Origin: Halomonas sp. UBA3074
Lineage (GTDB): Bacteria; Pseudomonadota; Gammaproteobacteria; Pseudomonadales; Halomonadaceae
Assembly (NCBI RefSeq): GCF_002366715.1
Contig: NZ_DFBS01000014.1
Span: forward strand, 62,001 to 126,000
Length of the DNA stretch: 64,000 nt
Direction: 5' to 3'
In this document: one piece after another, positions 43,459-53,517 of the stretch
Layout of the letters: each line of letters begins with the position of its first letter
How positions within the stretch are numbered: position 1 is the stretch's first letter
Notes under the pieces: generated by a model
What the model was told of the DNA's origin: nothing
Seen by the model: the letters and a program-made list of their open reading frames with translations, nothing else
The model's database searches: none
Position numbers and translations under genes: made by a program

Positions 43459-46400
43459 CTACGAGTGCGCTTTTAGCCAAGCCTGCAGCGCTTGATAAGG
43501 CATAGGGCGGGCAAAGAAGTAGCCTTGGAAAATATCGCACGCTAAGTCTGCTAGCTGCTGTTGCTGCTGGAAGGTTTCAACCCCTTCGGCAACAACGGCC
43601 AAGTCCAAGTGGTGGGCCAGAGCAATGATACCCTGCACGATGGCGGCATCTTTACTGTTGCTAGCGATGTTGTTGATGAAGCTACGGTCAATTTTGATTT
43701 TGTCGACGGGCAAGTGGCGTAGGTAGCTCAAGCTCGAGAAGCCAGTGCCAAAGTCGTCAATCGCGATACTAATCCCTCGCTCTCGAAGTGCATGGAGGGT
43801 GCTGATCGCTGCGTCGGTATCATTCATTAAAATGCCTTCGGTCAACTCCAGCTCCAACGATGTCGCGCTCAAACCCGTGGTGTCCAATATGCTATCGAGC
43901 GTGCTTAAAAAGCTTGGCCGGTGAAACTGCATCGGAGAGAGATTGATGGATATACGGCAGTGGGCGGGCAACTGTGGCTGAAGGGTAAGAAAGTCGCTTG
44001 CCGCGCGTTCCATCACCCACTCGCTCAAGGCAATAATTTGACCTGTCTCTTCCGCCATAGGGATAAACAGCGCCGGTGATATGGCACCTTTGGTAGGGTG
44101 GTTCCAGCGAACCAGCGCTTCAAACCCCGCTACACGCCCTTCGCGGGTTAATAGTGGCTGATAATTGAGCGCAAATTGCTCATTTAAAATCGCTTCCTGC
44201 AAGTCATTTCTCAACGTTACGCGTTGCGTTAGCTTTTGGTTAATGTCGAGGGTGAACGCCTGCAGCGTGTTGCGCCCCTGCTGCTTGGCTTTATACATCG
44301 CCATATCCGCTTGTTGAATCAGCTCTTCCGGTTGTGCTATTTGCTTATCATTGAGGGCAATGCCAACGCTGGCCGTGAGATAGAGTTCATGCCGGTCAAT
44401 ACAATAGGGCATTGCCAGTGCTTCCAGCAGACGCCCGGCAATTTCCTCCGCTTGCTGGGGACTATTTAAATCTGGCAGGAGGAGCACGAACTCATCCCCG
44501 CCGAAACGGCATAACGTATCAGAAGGTCTAATCTCCCGCTCAAGCCGCCTAGCGACGCTGATGAGCACTTGGTCACCAATGCCGTGGCCTAACGTGTCAT
44601 TAATGGGCTTAAATTCATCTAAGTCGATAAAAAGCACGGCCAATTGCTGATGGTGACGTCGTGCAAGTTCGACGTCGTGACGTAGGCGGTCTTCAAACAA
44701 GGCGCGGTTACCTAAACCGGTCAGCACATCATGAGTGGCGTGGAAGGCGAGCGCATTTTCATGATCACGGCGCTCGGAGATGTCATTAATACTGCCGACA
44801 TAATGGGTGACTTGACCGCTATGACCGCGAACAGGTGAGAGAAAAAGATTGTTCCAAAACGCCTGGCCATTTTTACGATAGTTACGAAGGGTCAAGGTGA
44901 TATCGTGCTGCTGCTCCAAGGCATGCTGTATATCCGCGATTTGCTTAGGGTCAGTGTCTGGTCCCTGCAGAAAACGGCAGTTGCGTCCTTTGGCTTCTTC
45001 CAGCGTATAGCCGGTCATGGCAACAAAGGCTGGGTTGACATAAAGAATAGGGAAATCAGGTTGTTGCGCTTCGCAAATTAAAATGCCATTACTGCTTGCT
45101 TCAATACTCCGCTGATAGATTCGCAGCTGAGCTTCCTGTTGACGCAGCGCAGTCATCTCTTTGGCTATCCCGTAAACGCCCACTACGTGCCCGCTCACGA
45201 CCGTCGGTAATAACGACACATCCAAATATCGCGCTTTGCCTCGTTGGCTAGTGACTTCTAGGTCAAAACGTTGGGCAACACCGATTACCGCGTATTGGAA
45301 GGCCGCGTCGACCCAGGTGTGATGTTCTAAAGCAACGATATCCTTCCAATGACGGCCGATAATCTGTGTTTCGTTTATTTCTAGCAAGGTGAGCACAGCG
45401 TGGTTCACGCTCAAATAGTAACCCTGTATATCAAGTGAAAACACCGCTTCGGGATTTTGAGTAAACAGTGAGCGAAAGCGCTGTTCACTATCCTGTAGCG
45501 TCTCCTTGGCGATAGAAAGTTCTCGGGAGCGCTGGGCGCGCGCTGAAATCAGCGCAAAGCTGAAAACCAATTGGTAAGTCAGCAGTAGCCCGGAGAGGCC
45601 CACGCCCGCGGCTATGAAATTAGCCAGTACCAGCGGCGGATGTGAACGCTCGGAGAGGGCGAGGTTCATAACGTTACCGCCCGGTAGCACTGAGGTATGG
45701 TCGGCGAGTGTGCCTGTTGGAGAGGTGATAGAAGGCGCTGGCAGCAGACCACTCCCATTGGTAACTAGGTGCCCGTTGGTATGCAGGAGATGAAGGGCAA
45801 AAGCACCGTTGATGGCGCTGGTTTCTTTTTCGACCAGCCGCGCTATATCGATGGCAGCCACTAACTGATAGGCACTGGTGGAGGACTGGATGGCGAGTAG
45901 TGCGAGCCTCGGATACTCATGATCGGGAAAAGACCATTGAATAGGGCTGCGCTGTTGATTCAACCAGGTTTGTGTGGCGAGCGTGGTAAGCTGTTCTTCT
46001 AACCAGAGTAGCGCGCTGCCGTCTTGACCTCGGCGCCATGTATCATTGTCGTTAGGGTTAAAGTAGCCAATCGCTAATACGCTCGGATAATCAGTCCAAT
46101 AGCGCTCTACCTCGCGGCTGCGTGAACTCGCATCCTCGAACACCTGGTCCCATCGCTCTGCCAAGCGCTGAAGGATAATCGCTCGGGACGCCATGGTTTG
46201 TTCAATGTTGATTGCCATGCTCTCGAGGCTTTGCTGAGCGCTCTGGCGCATCTCCTGGTGCTGGCTCCAACTGACTAAAAACCAGCCGCTCATACTTAAA
46301 CTCACCCCAACAATACCCGCCAGTACGGCGGCGCCACTCAATGAGGTTTTTAACTGGGGTATTCGTCGGCTCACCATGAGCATGGCAATACCAAACAGGA

Positions 46401-46923
46401 AACAGAGGATGCCAGGAATCAGTGCACTTGCACGCGGCAACCAAACAGGGAGTGGCCTTCCGTAGTGAGCGGCTATGGTGATACACCCAATGACCCATAA
46501 AAAAAGCCCGCCAAACTGCCATAGCCGCCGCTGCCACCGCTTTTTTACACCAACCCATAAGCAATACCCCGCCAGTAGGAGTATGGGCACCGTTTGGTTG
46601 GGGAGGCGCGGGTGGCCACTCAACAGCGAGGCGGCATCCGAAGAAGGATCTACGACGTTATGCACCAAGGTATAAAGGGCAATGGCGATGAGCGCGATGG
46701 CGGTTACTTTACGGCCATATGAATAACTGGCCATTACTGCACTAAGACCTAAACCGCACAGTAAAATGACCAATGCGCTGTCTGGGATTAGCGCGAGGGA
46801 TTGCGGCTGGCGAAAATCAGGAAAAAAACCTAGCAGGAAACTACCCGCGCCGATGACGACGGTGGTAGCCAGCAACATGAGCAGGCCCGCTTGAAGCGCA
46901 AGCTCACGATTATTAACTTCCAT
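43459..46923 (-). CDS. Membrane LOV-domain GGDEF-EAL protein (putative blue-light c-di-GMP enzyme)
   Basis: 1154-residue membrane signalling enzyme. Residues 1-215 hold about seven hydrophobic helices, then a CHASE-like periplasmic domain (about 225-415) and another helix (about 435-465). A PAS domain (about 480-600) precedes a LOV domain (about 605-720) with the flavin-Cys motif GRNCRFLQGPDTD (Cys649, codon 44977-44979), NYRKNG and FWNNLFLSPV. The Iβ Gln of plant LOV2 is Ile here (HYVGSINDIS). GGDEF (near 808) is intact, with an RxxD inhibitory site five residues before it. The EAL domain (from about 934) keeps EAL, SINLSP, LELTEG, DDFGTGFSS, KIDRSF and AEGVET. Both synthase and phosphodiesterase activity look possible. 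It is divergent from the phytochrome operon. Confidence 0.9.
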   Translation of the reverse strand: MEVNNRELALQAGLLMLLATTVVIGAGSFLLGFFPDFRQPQSLALIPDSALVILLCGLGLSAVMASYSYGRKVTAIALIAIALYTLVHNVVDPSSDAASLLSGHPRLPNQTVPILLLAGYCLWVGVKKRWQRRLWQFGGLFLWVIGCITIAAHYGRPLPVWLPRASALIPGILCFLFGIAMLMVSRRIPQLKTSLSGAAVLAGIVGVSLSMSGWFLVSWSQHQEMRQSAQQSLESMAINIEQTMASRAIILQRLAERWDQVFEDASSRSREVERYWTDYPSVLAIGYFNPNDNDTWRRGQDGSALLWLEEQLTTLATQTWLNQQRSPIQWSFPDHEYPRLALLAIQSSTSAYQLVAAIDIARLVEKETSAINGAFALHLLHTNGHLVTNGSGLLPAPSITSPTGTLADHTSVLPGGNVMNLALSERSHPPLVLANFIAAGVGLSGLLLTYQLVFSFALISARAQRSRELSIAKETLQDSEQRFRSLFTQNPEAVFSLDIQGYYLSVNHAVLTLLEINETQIIGRHWKDIVALEHHTWVDAAFQYAVIGVAQRFDLEVTSQRGKARYLDVSLLPTVVSGHVVGVYGIAKEMTALRQQEAQLRIYQRSIEASSNGILICEAQQPDFPILYVNPAFVAMTGYTLEEAKGRNCRFLQGPDTDPKQIADIQHALEQQHDITLTLRNYRKNGQAFWNNLFLSPVRGHSGQVTHYVGSINDISERRDHENALAFHATHDVLTGLGNRALFEDRLRHDVELARRHHQQLAVLFIDLDEFKPINDTLGHGIGDQVLISVARRLEREIRPSDTLCRFGGDEFVLLLPDLNSPQQAEEIAGRLLEALAMPYCIDRHELYLTASVGIALNDKQIAQPEELIQQADMAMYKAKQQGRNTLQAFTLDINQKLTQRVTLRNDLQEAILNEQFALNYQPLLTREGRVAGFEALVRWNHPTKGAISPALFIPMAEETGQIIALSEWVMERAASDFLTLQPQLPAHCRISINLSPMQFHRPSFLSTLDSILDTTGLSATSLELELTEGILMNDTDAAISTLHALRERGISIAIDDFGTGFSSLSYLRHLPVDKIKIDRSFINNIASNSKDAAIVQGIIALAHHLDLAVVAEGVETFQQQQQLADLACDIFQGYFFARPMPYQALQAWLKAHS

Positions 46924-47462
46924 TAGTAACTATTCGCATATCAGTCATAGGCGCTCATGGTGGCCGATACTAAACTTACCCTTGTAAAACAATTGGTCGC
47001 CACCCCTTATCATCAACGCAAAAGGAGGGGATGTCTCCACTTGTACGAGGTGAGTTCGTTAACTATTTGAAATAGCCATTTTTTTATTTTATGTAATATT
47101 TTTTGAGTAGTTTTCTAAGCATAAATAAGGTTAGGGATATTTGGCAAAAATACGTTTTAACGCTTTAGGGTACAACGTTTGCTTTGTTTAGAGAGTCGGG
47201 TTCGAGCATCATTAGGGAAGATATTCTATGCTGCTAAATTAGGGTCTTCATTGCCTATTTCCAACGTTATAGCCGCCAAAACTTAAGCAACCATAGGTAT
47301 ATCGATAGTGCATAACCGTCACCAAAAGCATTCGTGAATACGAAAGTAATCTGCATTAAAAAACAGATGCTTATTGGACTATTTCTGCGCCTTGAAATGT
47401 CGCTTTGCGCAGCAAGGCGTGTAAACTGAAGGAAGACTGTTACCTATTCGTAAAGGACACTC
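46924..47462. other. AT-rich divergent promoter region between the two GGDEF-EAL genes
   Basis: 539 bp without a gene, clearly more AT-rich than its flanks, especially 47075-47110 (TTTTTTTATTTTATG, TAATATTTTTT). It must serve both the LOV gene and the phytochrome operon. An inverted repeat CGCCTTG (47388-47394) / CAAGGCG (47413-47419) precedes the operon start. The operon ATG has AAAGGA six bases upstream. I find no convincing paired hexamers, so activator control is possible. Confidence 0.5.
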
Positions 47463-50400
47463 ATGACCGCTGCCAGCCTTCCTCCAACGCCTCCTCTCGT
47501 AGTGGGTATCGGCGCCTCCGCTGGTGGTTTGGAAGCAATCTCTAAGTTGATTGCACCGCTCGATCCTGATATGCCGCTGGCATACGTTGTGTTACAACAC
47601 GTTTCCCCGACCCACAAAAGCATGCTGGTCGATATTTTAAGCCGAGAAACCCGCCTCAGAGTGCAGCGTTTTGAGGATAATCAAACGCCCGAAGCAGGGG
47701 GGATCTATGTGGTGCCCGCCAACACCAATGCCCTGATCAAAGAAGGCATTTTTCATACCACGCCTATCCAACCCCACGTGGGGCCGAAACCGTCGATTAA
47801 CGACTTTTTTATCTCATTGGCGTCGGATGCCCACGAGGCGGCGGTTGGAATAGTGCTATCCGGCACTGGATCCGATGGTACGGCTGGGTTAAGGGCTATT
47901 CTTGCTGCGGGTGGCGTTACCATGGTGCAAACCCCCGCCAGCGCTAAATACAACGGTATGCCGCAATCTGCTTTAGATGCCGGCGTCATTGATTATGTAT
48001 TAGAAGCTGAGGCGATGGCACCTCGGTTAGCCGAATTTGCTCGACTCGAGCGTGCCAGTCTCGACGGGCGCCAAACCGACGTACCTGACCGTTTGCTGTC
48101 GTTATTAAAAGAGCATCGCCAGTTAGATTTTTCAGGCTATAAAAAAGGCACCCTCAGCCGGCGCATAAGACGGCGCCTGATTGCTACCAACATGGCGGAT
48201 ATGCAGCAGTATCTCGCCTTAGTGGAGTCTAGTCCCGGTGAGTTAGAACAATTAGGGCGCGATATTCTAATTTCGGTGACGGCGTTCGTACGCGACCGGA
48301 CAGCATTCGATGCCTTGGACGGCGCTATTAATAAGCTGATCCAAGACGCGGGGAGTGAGCCTATTCGAGTATGGGTGGCAGGCTGTGCCACGGGTGAAGA
48401 GGCCTACTCGATTGCATTGATGATTGCCGAAGCCAAGCGTCGTCATGGTGAAACAGGTCGCATCGTACAGATTTTCGCAACGGATATTGATGAAGATGCC
48501 CTGGAAATCGCTCGGCGAGGGCGCTACATCGCCGCGGCACTTGAAGCACTACCACCCGAATGGGTGGCTCGCTACTTTACAGCCGCTGAGCATACCTTCG
48601 ATGTCAACAAAGAGCTGCGCGATATGGTGGTGTTTGCCAAACACAATTTGGTCGATGATCCGCCGTTTTTACGTTTGAATCTGGTGACTTGTCGTAACGT
48701 GCTGATCTATTTCGATAATGAGCTACAATCAAGGGTGTTGCAGCGTTTTCACTTTGGCTTACGATCGAGAGGTTTGCTGTTTCTAGGTCGGTCGGAAAGC
48801 ATTGCCCAAACCGAAAATTTATTTACCCCTCTCGACCGGCGCGAGCGGCTTTTCCGCAAACAGGGTGAAAGCCGAGAAGTTGCCCCGAGGCCTGCGCAAA
48901 ACGCGGGAGAAAACCCACCGTTGCGGCGGCGCGATCGTGATATGCAGCAATTGTTAGACGCGTTGGTCTCGCATATGGAAGCCACCGTTGCCCTTTGTGA
49001 TATCCAGGGCAACGTTCTACACACAGCGGGTGAAGTCGCCAAGTTTTTACAGTTTCCCGCGGGTCGCACGCTCGTGGGCATCAGCGATGTGATTAATCCT
49101 GCTTTTCGTGGCGAACTGATGGCGATGTTGCATCAGTTTCAGAAACAGCGCGAGCCTCAGGTAGGGCGTCGTCGTCGCTTTGAAGACCGTTGGTGGCGGC
49201 TCAGTGTGCGAGCGCTCACAGAGAGCGATGATGACCGGCGTTTGCTCGTCATCCTAACGCCAACGCCGATCGTTGAGCCTTCCCCAGAAGCAGATGTGGC
49301 TTTAGAGCGGCTGATGGAGCCTATGCCGCTCGATAAAGGCGATAGCTTAGAAGACGAATTGGTGGCTACGCGAGAACATCTTCAGGCGCTGATTGAAGAG
49401 TTGGCCACTGCTAACGAAGAGATGCAGTCGCTGAATGTAGAGGCTCAGGCGTCGAATGAGGAACTCCAAGCCTCGAACGAAGAGATGGAGGCCGCCAACG
49501 AAGAGCTGCAGGCCACTAATGAAGAGCTGATAAGTCTTAATGAAGAGCTCAACGTTAAAACCAGTGAGCTGACCAAGCTCAACGAAGAGTATACCTACCT
49601 GTATGACGCGCTTGATTTCCCGCTGCTGGTGTTTGATGCCGACCACTGCCTAAAGCGATACAACGCCCCGGCAGCTCGTTACTTTAACTTTCGACCGACC
49701 GCTCTGCAGCGCCATGTAGCGGGGTTAAAATTGCCGACTGCGCTGAATAGCTTGGAAGATCAACTAAATAGCGTCATGGCCAGTGGGGTGCCTGAAGAGG
49801 ACGTAGTGGAAGTCGACGGGAGGTTGCTACAGCGGGTATTGACGCCGGGCGTTAGTCGCGATGGCCGGGTAGAACTGCTGATTTTGACGCTGATGGACAT
49901 TACTGACCTTAGCCATGTGCAGGCCAAGTTGCGCCAATCCCAAGCGCAACTTCATGCGCTTATGGAAAACAGCACGGTGATGATGGCCCTCAAGGATCTC
50001 AACGGCCACTATACTTTTGCCAATCCGAAGTTTTTAAATACGTTTGGGCTTTCACGAGAAGAGCTGGAAGGCCACACCCCGTTTGAATTATTTCCCGAGC
50101 CTTATGCCAGCTCCATGTGGGCATGCGACCTTGAGGCACTCCGCTATCAGCGCATGGTGGAGGGCGAGCACGTGCTGACCGCACCGGAAGGTGGGGTACG
50201 AATTTTTTCATCGGTTCACCAAGTGTTACGCGATGATCAGGGCCACCCTCATCTGATTTTAACGGAAGCCGAAGATATCACCTCTCGCAAGCAGGCCGAG
50301 CGTGAAATGCTGGTGGCGGCCAAGGTGTATGAGCAGGCCGGAGAAGCCATCGTAGTGATCAATGCGATGGGCAACGTGCAGTCGGTTAACGCGGCATTTT

Positions 50401-52013
50401 CACGGATTACGGGGTTTGCTGCCCAGCAAGTAATGAATACCCCAGCGCTGCCACTGCTGTATAGCGATCAGGAAAATGCGCTGGACGCAGACCCATCAGC
50501 TACCTGCCCCATTTTATGGGACATGGTTCAACATAACGGCTATTGGCAGGGCGAAGTCTGGAACCAGCGCAAAGATGGCACTCTTTTTTCCCAGTGGCTG
50601 ACGCTTAATAGCATTGAGCCAGAGGGCCATGAAGAGATGCTCTATGTGGCCGTTTTTTCGGATATTACCCATATCAAAGAGTCCCAGCAGCACGCTGAGT
50701 ACCTGGCGACTCATGACGCGCTGACCGGGCTACCCAATCGCACGCTATTTCAAGACCGCCTGCAGGTGGCGATTGCCCACTCGCGGCGTAATAACCAACT
50801 CAGTGCACTGATGTTTCTCGATCTTGATAACTTTAAGAGTATAAACGATACCTTGGGCCACGATGTCGGCGATGAACTGCTGATTCAAGTGGCGGGTAGG
50901 CTGCGCGAGCTGGTCAGGGACATGGATACCGTGGCGCGACTAGGCGGCGATGAATTCACTATTATCGTGACCGAAACCACGATCGAAGGTGCCGAACAAG
51001 TTGCCAAGCGGATCGTCGAGTCGCTGTCGAAACCGTTTGAAGTACGCCGCCATTCGCTCTTTGTCACCTCCAGCGTCGGCCTCGCTTTCTGTCCAGATGA
51101 CGGTGAAGATGTCGCTGGCTTGACCAAAGCCGCCGATACGGCCATGTATCGCGCTAAAGAGAATGGTCGTGACCGCTTCGAGCTGTTCAAGCCTGAGCTG
51201 CAGGAGCGTTTGATGCGCGACGTCGCCATCGAGCATGCTTTGCGGGAAGGGATGGAGCAGGGACGTTTACACTTGGTCTTTCAGCCCAAGTTCACCAGTG
51301 CTTCTCCCAACCAATTAGTCGGTGCCGAGGCGCTGTTGCGCTGGAACGATCCGGCGCTGGGTGCGGTCAGCCCCGCGGATTTTATCCCTGTTGCTGAAGC
51401 CACGGGATTGATTCTTGAGCTTGACCGGCATGTGGCGCTGTTGTTGGTTAACCAATTAGCGCAGTGGTTAGCAGAGGGTATCTCTCCACCGCCCGTGGCG
51501 ATGAACGTGTCAGCGCGTAGCTTTCAAGAAGAGCGTTTCATCTCACATCTGTTTAAGTGTCTGAAGCAGAATCGAGTTCCCCATAAGCTTATTCAAGTAG
51601 AAATTACCGAAAGCACGCTGGTGGATCGTTCAAGTGCGGCATTGGGCAATATAGAAAAGCTGCGCGAAGCGGGGATTAAACTGGCGGTAGACGACTTTGG
51701 CACCGGCTACTCCTCGTTAGCGTATTTAAAACGACTGCCGTTGGCAGAGTTAAAAATCGATAAAAGCTTTGTCGATGGTCTGGGTAGCGCCGATGAGAGC
51801 GATCAAGCAATTGCGCTGGCGATTTTGGGCATGGCCAAAGCACTCAACATCCGCACGGTCGGAGAGGGCGTGGAGACACAGTCGCAGCTTAACTGGCTGA
51901 CCGCTAACGGGTGTGATTATGTACAAGGCTATCTATTATCACGCCCGTTACCGCTGGCAGAGTTTACCGTGTTAGTGGCGGCGCACACTTTGCCTTCAAG
52001 CAATGATGACTAG
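47463..52013 (+). CDS. CheB-CheR-PAS-GGDEF-EAL fusion protein
   Basis: 1516-residue soluble fusion. CheB methylesterase domain (about 10-195) with its triad: Ser19 in GIGASAGG, His46, Asp138 in GTGSDGTAG; the usual receiver is missing. CheR methyltransferase (about 205-470) with SAM motif AGCATGEEAYS (near 306) and CRNVLIYFD (near 410). A PAS-like region, then a coiled coil of SNEELQ-type repeats (about 626-710), and three PAS domains (about 710-830, 840-960, 965-1085). GGDEF (near 1161) has an RxxD I-site. The EAL domain (from about 1290) keeps MNVSAR, VEITES, DDFGTGYSS, KIDKSF and GEGVET. CheB-CheR-PAS cores are known; adding GGDEF-EAL is uncommon. First gene of the phytochrome operon; its end overlaps the next frame by 11 bp. 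Confidence 0.92.
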   Translation: MTAASLPPTPPLVVGIGASAGGLEAISKLIAPLDPDMPLAYVVLQHVSPTHKSMLVDILSRETRLRVQRFEDNQTPEAGGIYVVPANTNALIKEGIFHTTPIQPHVGPKPSINDFFISLASDAHEAAVGIVLSGTGSDGTAGLRAILAAGGVTMVQTPASAKYNGMPQSALDAGVIDYVLEAEAMAPRLAEFARLERASLDGRQTDVPDRLLSLLKEHRQLDFSGYKKGTLSRRIRRRLIATNMADMQQYLALVESSPGELEQLGRDILISVTAFVRDRTAFDALDGAINKLIQDAGSEPIRVWVAGCATGEEAYSIALMIAEAKRRHGETGRIVQIFATDIDEDALEIARRGRYIAAALEALPPEWVARYFTAAEHTFDVNKELRDMVVFAKHNLVDDPPFLRLNLVTCRNVLIYFDNELQSRVLQRFHFGLRSRGLLFLGRSESIAQTENLFTPLDRRERLFRKQGESREVAPRPAQNAGENPPLRRRDRDMQQLLDALVSHMEATVALCDIQGNVLHTAGEVAKFLQFPAGRTLVGISDVINPAFRGELMAMLHQFQKQREPQVGRRRRFEDRWWRLSVRALTESDDDRRLLVILTPTPIVEPSPEADVALERLMEPMPLDKGDSLEDELVATREHLQALIEELATANEEMQSLNVEAQASNEELQASNEEMEAANEELQATNEELISLNEELNVKTSELTKLNEEYTYLYDALDFPLLVFDADHCLKRYNAPAARYFNFRPTALQRHVAGLKLPTALNSLEDQLNSVMASGVPEEDVVEVDGRLLQRVLTPGVSRDGRVELLILTLMDITDLSHVQAKLRQSQAQLHALMENSTVMMALKDLNGHYTFANPKFLNTFGLSREELEGHTPFELFPEPYASSMWACDLEALRYQRMVEGEHVLTAPEGGVRIFSSVHQVLRDDQGHPHLILTEAEDITSRKQAEREMLVAAKVYEQAGEAIVVINAMGNVQSVNAAFSRITGFAAQQVMNTPALPLLYSDQENALDADPSATCPILWDMVQHNGYWQGEVWNQRKDGTLFSQWLTLNSIEPEGHEEMLYVAVFSDITHIKESQQHAEYLATHDALTGLPNRTLFQDRLQVAIAHSRRNNQLSALMFLDLDNFKSINDTLGHDVGDELLIQVAGRLRELVRDMDTVARLGGDEFTIIVTETTIEGAEQVAKRIVESLSKPFEVRRHSLFVTSSVGLAFCPDDGEDVAGLTKAADTAMYRAKENGRDRFELFKPELQERLMRDVAIEHALREGMEQGRLHLVFQPKFTSASPNQLVGAEALLRWNDPALGAVSPADFIPVAEATGLILELDRHVALLLVNQLAQWLAEGISPPPVAMNVSARSFQEERFISHLFKCLKQNRVPHKLIQVEITESTLVDRSSAALGNIEKLREAGIKLAVDDFGTGYSSLAYLKRLPLAELKIDKSFVDGLGSADESDQAIALAILGMAKALNIRTVGEGVETQSQLNWLTANGCDYVQGYLLSRPLPLAEFTVLVAAHTLPSSNDD

Positions 52014-53517
52014 GAAAGGGATTCCTGACGTGACGATACCAAACGGATTTATTGAGCAGTGTGAACAGGAACAGTTACATCTCTCTGGTGCTATTCAGCC
52101 CCATGGGGCGCTAGTGGTGAGCAGCCTTGACGGTAAAGTAAGCCATGTATCGGCTAACCTAGCCAACTTGTTAAAAACGGATGAACGTGTAGAGCAACTG
52201 CTGGATCAGCCACTGCCGGCTTTTCTTCAAGAGTTCTATGACAGCGCCCCGCCGCTTAACGAGGGCGAGCGCTATGTTGGGCAAGGTAATACTGACCAGC
52301 AGGAGTTCGATGGCATCATTAGCCATAATGGTGAGCAACTGATTTTCGAGCTCTACCCGGTCGATGCCCATGCGGACCCTATGCCGATGCCAGGGGAAGC
52401 AAATCCGGTTCCCGAAGATCGTGAGACGCTTGAGCGTCAGTGTCAGCAATTATTGGAAGCACTGTTGCGCTTAAGCGGTTTCGATCGTGTGCACTACTAC
52501 CGCTTTATGCCCGAGGGGGACGGTGAAGTCACCGCCGAGGCCCGCCAACCCCACGTAGAGGGCAGCTACTTAGGCTTACGGTTTCCTGCCAGCGACATCC
52601 CCCAGGTGGCGCGGCGTCTCTACGTGCAGAATCCTTGGCGCTCAATTCCAGATGCGGCAGCGCCATCAATCCCTATCGTTGGCCGTACTCAAGCCTCGAC
52701 ACCCAACCTCACTTGGGCTGACTTGCGCAGCGTGTCGCCGGTTCATCAGGAATATATGGCCAATATGGGTGTCGGTGCGGCAATTTCGCTGCCCATTATT
52801 CAGGCGGGTGAACTGGATGCGCTTATTTCCTGCCACAGCGGCGCGCCGAAACAGCTAACAGTCAGCCAATTGCAGGCCATGAGGGCGCTGTCAGAAGGTT
52901 TTAATTTACGTCTGCGCGACTATAAAGCCCGGCGACGTTTGCAAGTGCTTGACGGTATGCAGCGCCATTTTGACCAAGCCAAGGCGGTCCTCATGCGGCA
53001 TGGTGGACTAGAGAGTGCCTGGCCGGAGCTCAGCCGCTGGTTAATGGATACCTTCAATGCCGATGGCGTAATTTTGCAGGTAGGGGCTGAGTATCATCAA
53101 TCGGGGGTGGCGTTATCGTCAGAAGGGGTTAGCGTGGTAGCGGAAGCGGCCAGGTTTGAGACCTCATCGGTGTGGATCAGCGATAATTTACAGCGCGATT
53201 GTACCGATATGCCACTCAGTGAGATCGCCGGTGTGGCGGTGGTCAGCGATTTACCTCTGGATCAACACCATAGTGTTAACCTCTACCTATGCCGTCTGGA
53301 GCACCTCTATGAAGTGACTTGGGGCGGCAATCCCGATAAACCCATCGACTACCGCGATGGTAGCAGCGCCATTGCGCCGCGTCGCTCCTTTGAAGCCTGG
53401 ATAGAGCAGCGCGTTGGCCATAGCAGGCCCTGGTCATCGAGCACTCGCATATACCTACTGAAACTTCGCGCGCTGCTGCAACAAGCAAAATCCTTTGTCT
53501 GGACAGCGGATGAGTAA
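52003..53517 (+). CDS. Output-less bacteriophytochrome photosensory protein (PAS-GAF-PHY)
   Basis: 504-residue red/far-red photosensor binding biliverdin. PAS domain (about 20-130) is preceded by the chromophore Cys (Cys20 in QCEQEQLHLSGAIQPHG, matching the bacteriophytochrome site). The GAF domain (about 140-320) has FPASDIPQVARRLY (Asp198) and SPVHQEYMANMG (His248). The PHY domain (about 325-500) has tongue motifs WGGNP and PRRSF (459-463). The protein stops where the photosensory core ends, with no kinase, PAS or GGDEF output. ATG 52003 overlaps the upstream stop; a GTG at 52030 has AGGAAAGGG before it and may be the real start (Cys would be residue 11). The neighbours suggest it acts on the upstream fusion in trans. 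Confidence 0.92.
   Translation: MMTRKGIPDVTIPNGFIEQCEQEQLHLSGAIQPHGALVVSSLDGKVSHVSANLANLLKTDERVEQLLDQPLPAFLQEFYDSAPPLNEGERYVGQGNTDQQEFDGIISHNGEQLIFELYPVDAHADPMPMPGEANPVPEDRETLERQCQQLLEALLRLSGFDRVHYYRFMPEGDGEVTAEARQPHVEGSYLGLRFPASDIPQVARRLYVQNPWRSIPDAAAPSIPIVGRTQASTPNLTWADLRSVSPVHQEYMANMGVGAAISLPIIQAGELDALISCHSGAPKQLTVSQLQAMRALSEGFNLRLRDYKARRRLQVLDGMQRHFDQAKAVLMRHGGLESAWPELSRWLMDTFNADGVILQVGAEYHQSGVALSSEGVSVVAEAARFETSSVWISDNLQRDCTDMPLSEIAGVAVVSDLPLDQHHSVNLYLCRLEHLYEVTWGGNPDKPIDYRDGSSAIAPRRSFEAWIEQRVGHSRPWSSSTRIYLLKLRALLQQAKSFVWTADE

Noticed and set aside
47238..47270. Flagellar sigma-28-like promoter (TAAA, then GCCTATTT) upstream of the phytochrome operon
   Set aside because: The spacer is 14 instead of 15 and the -10 matches the consensus poorly; not enough to call.
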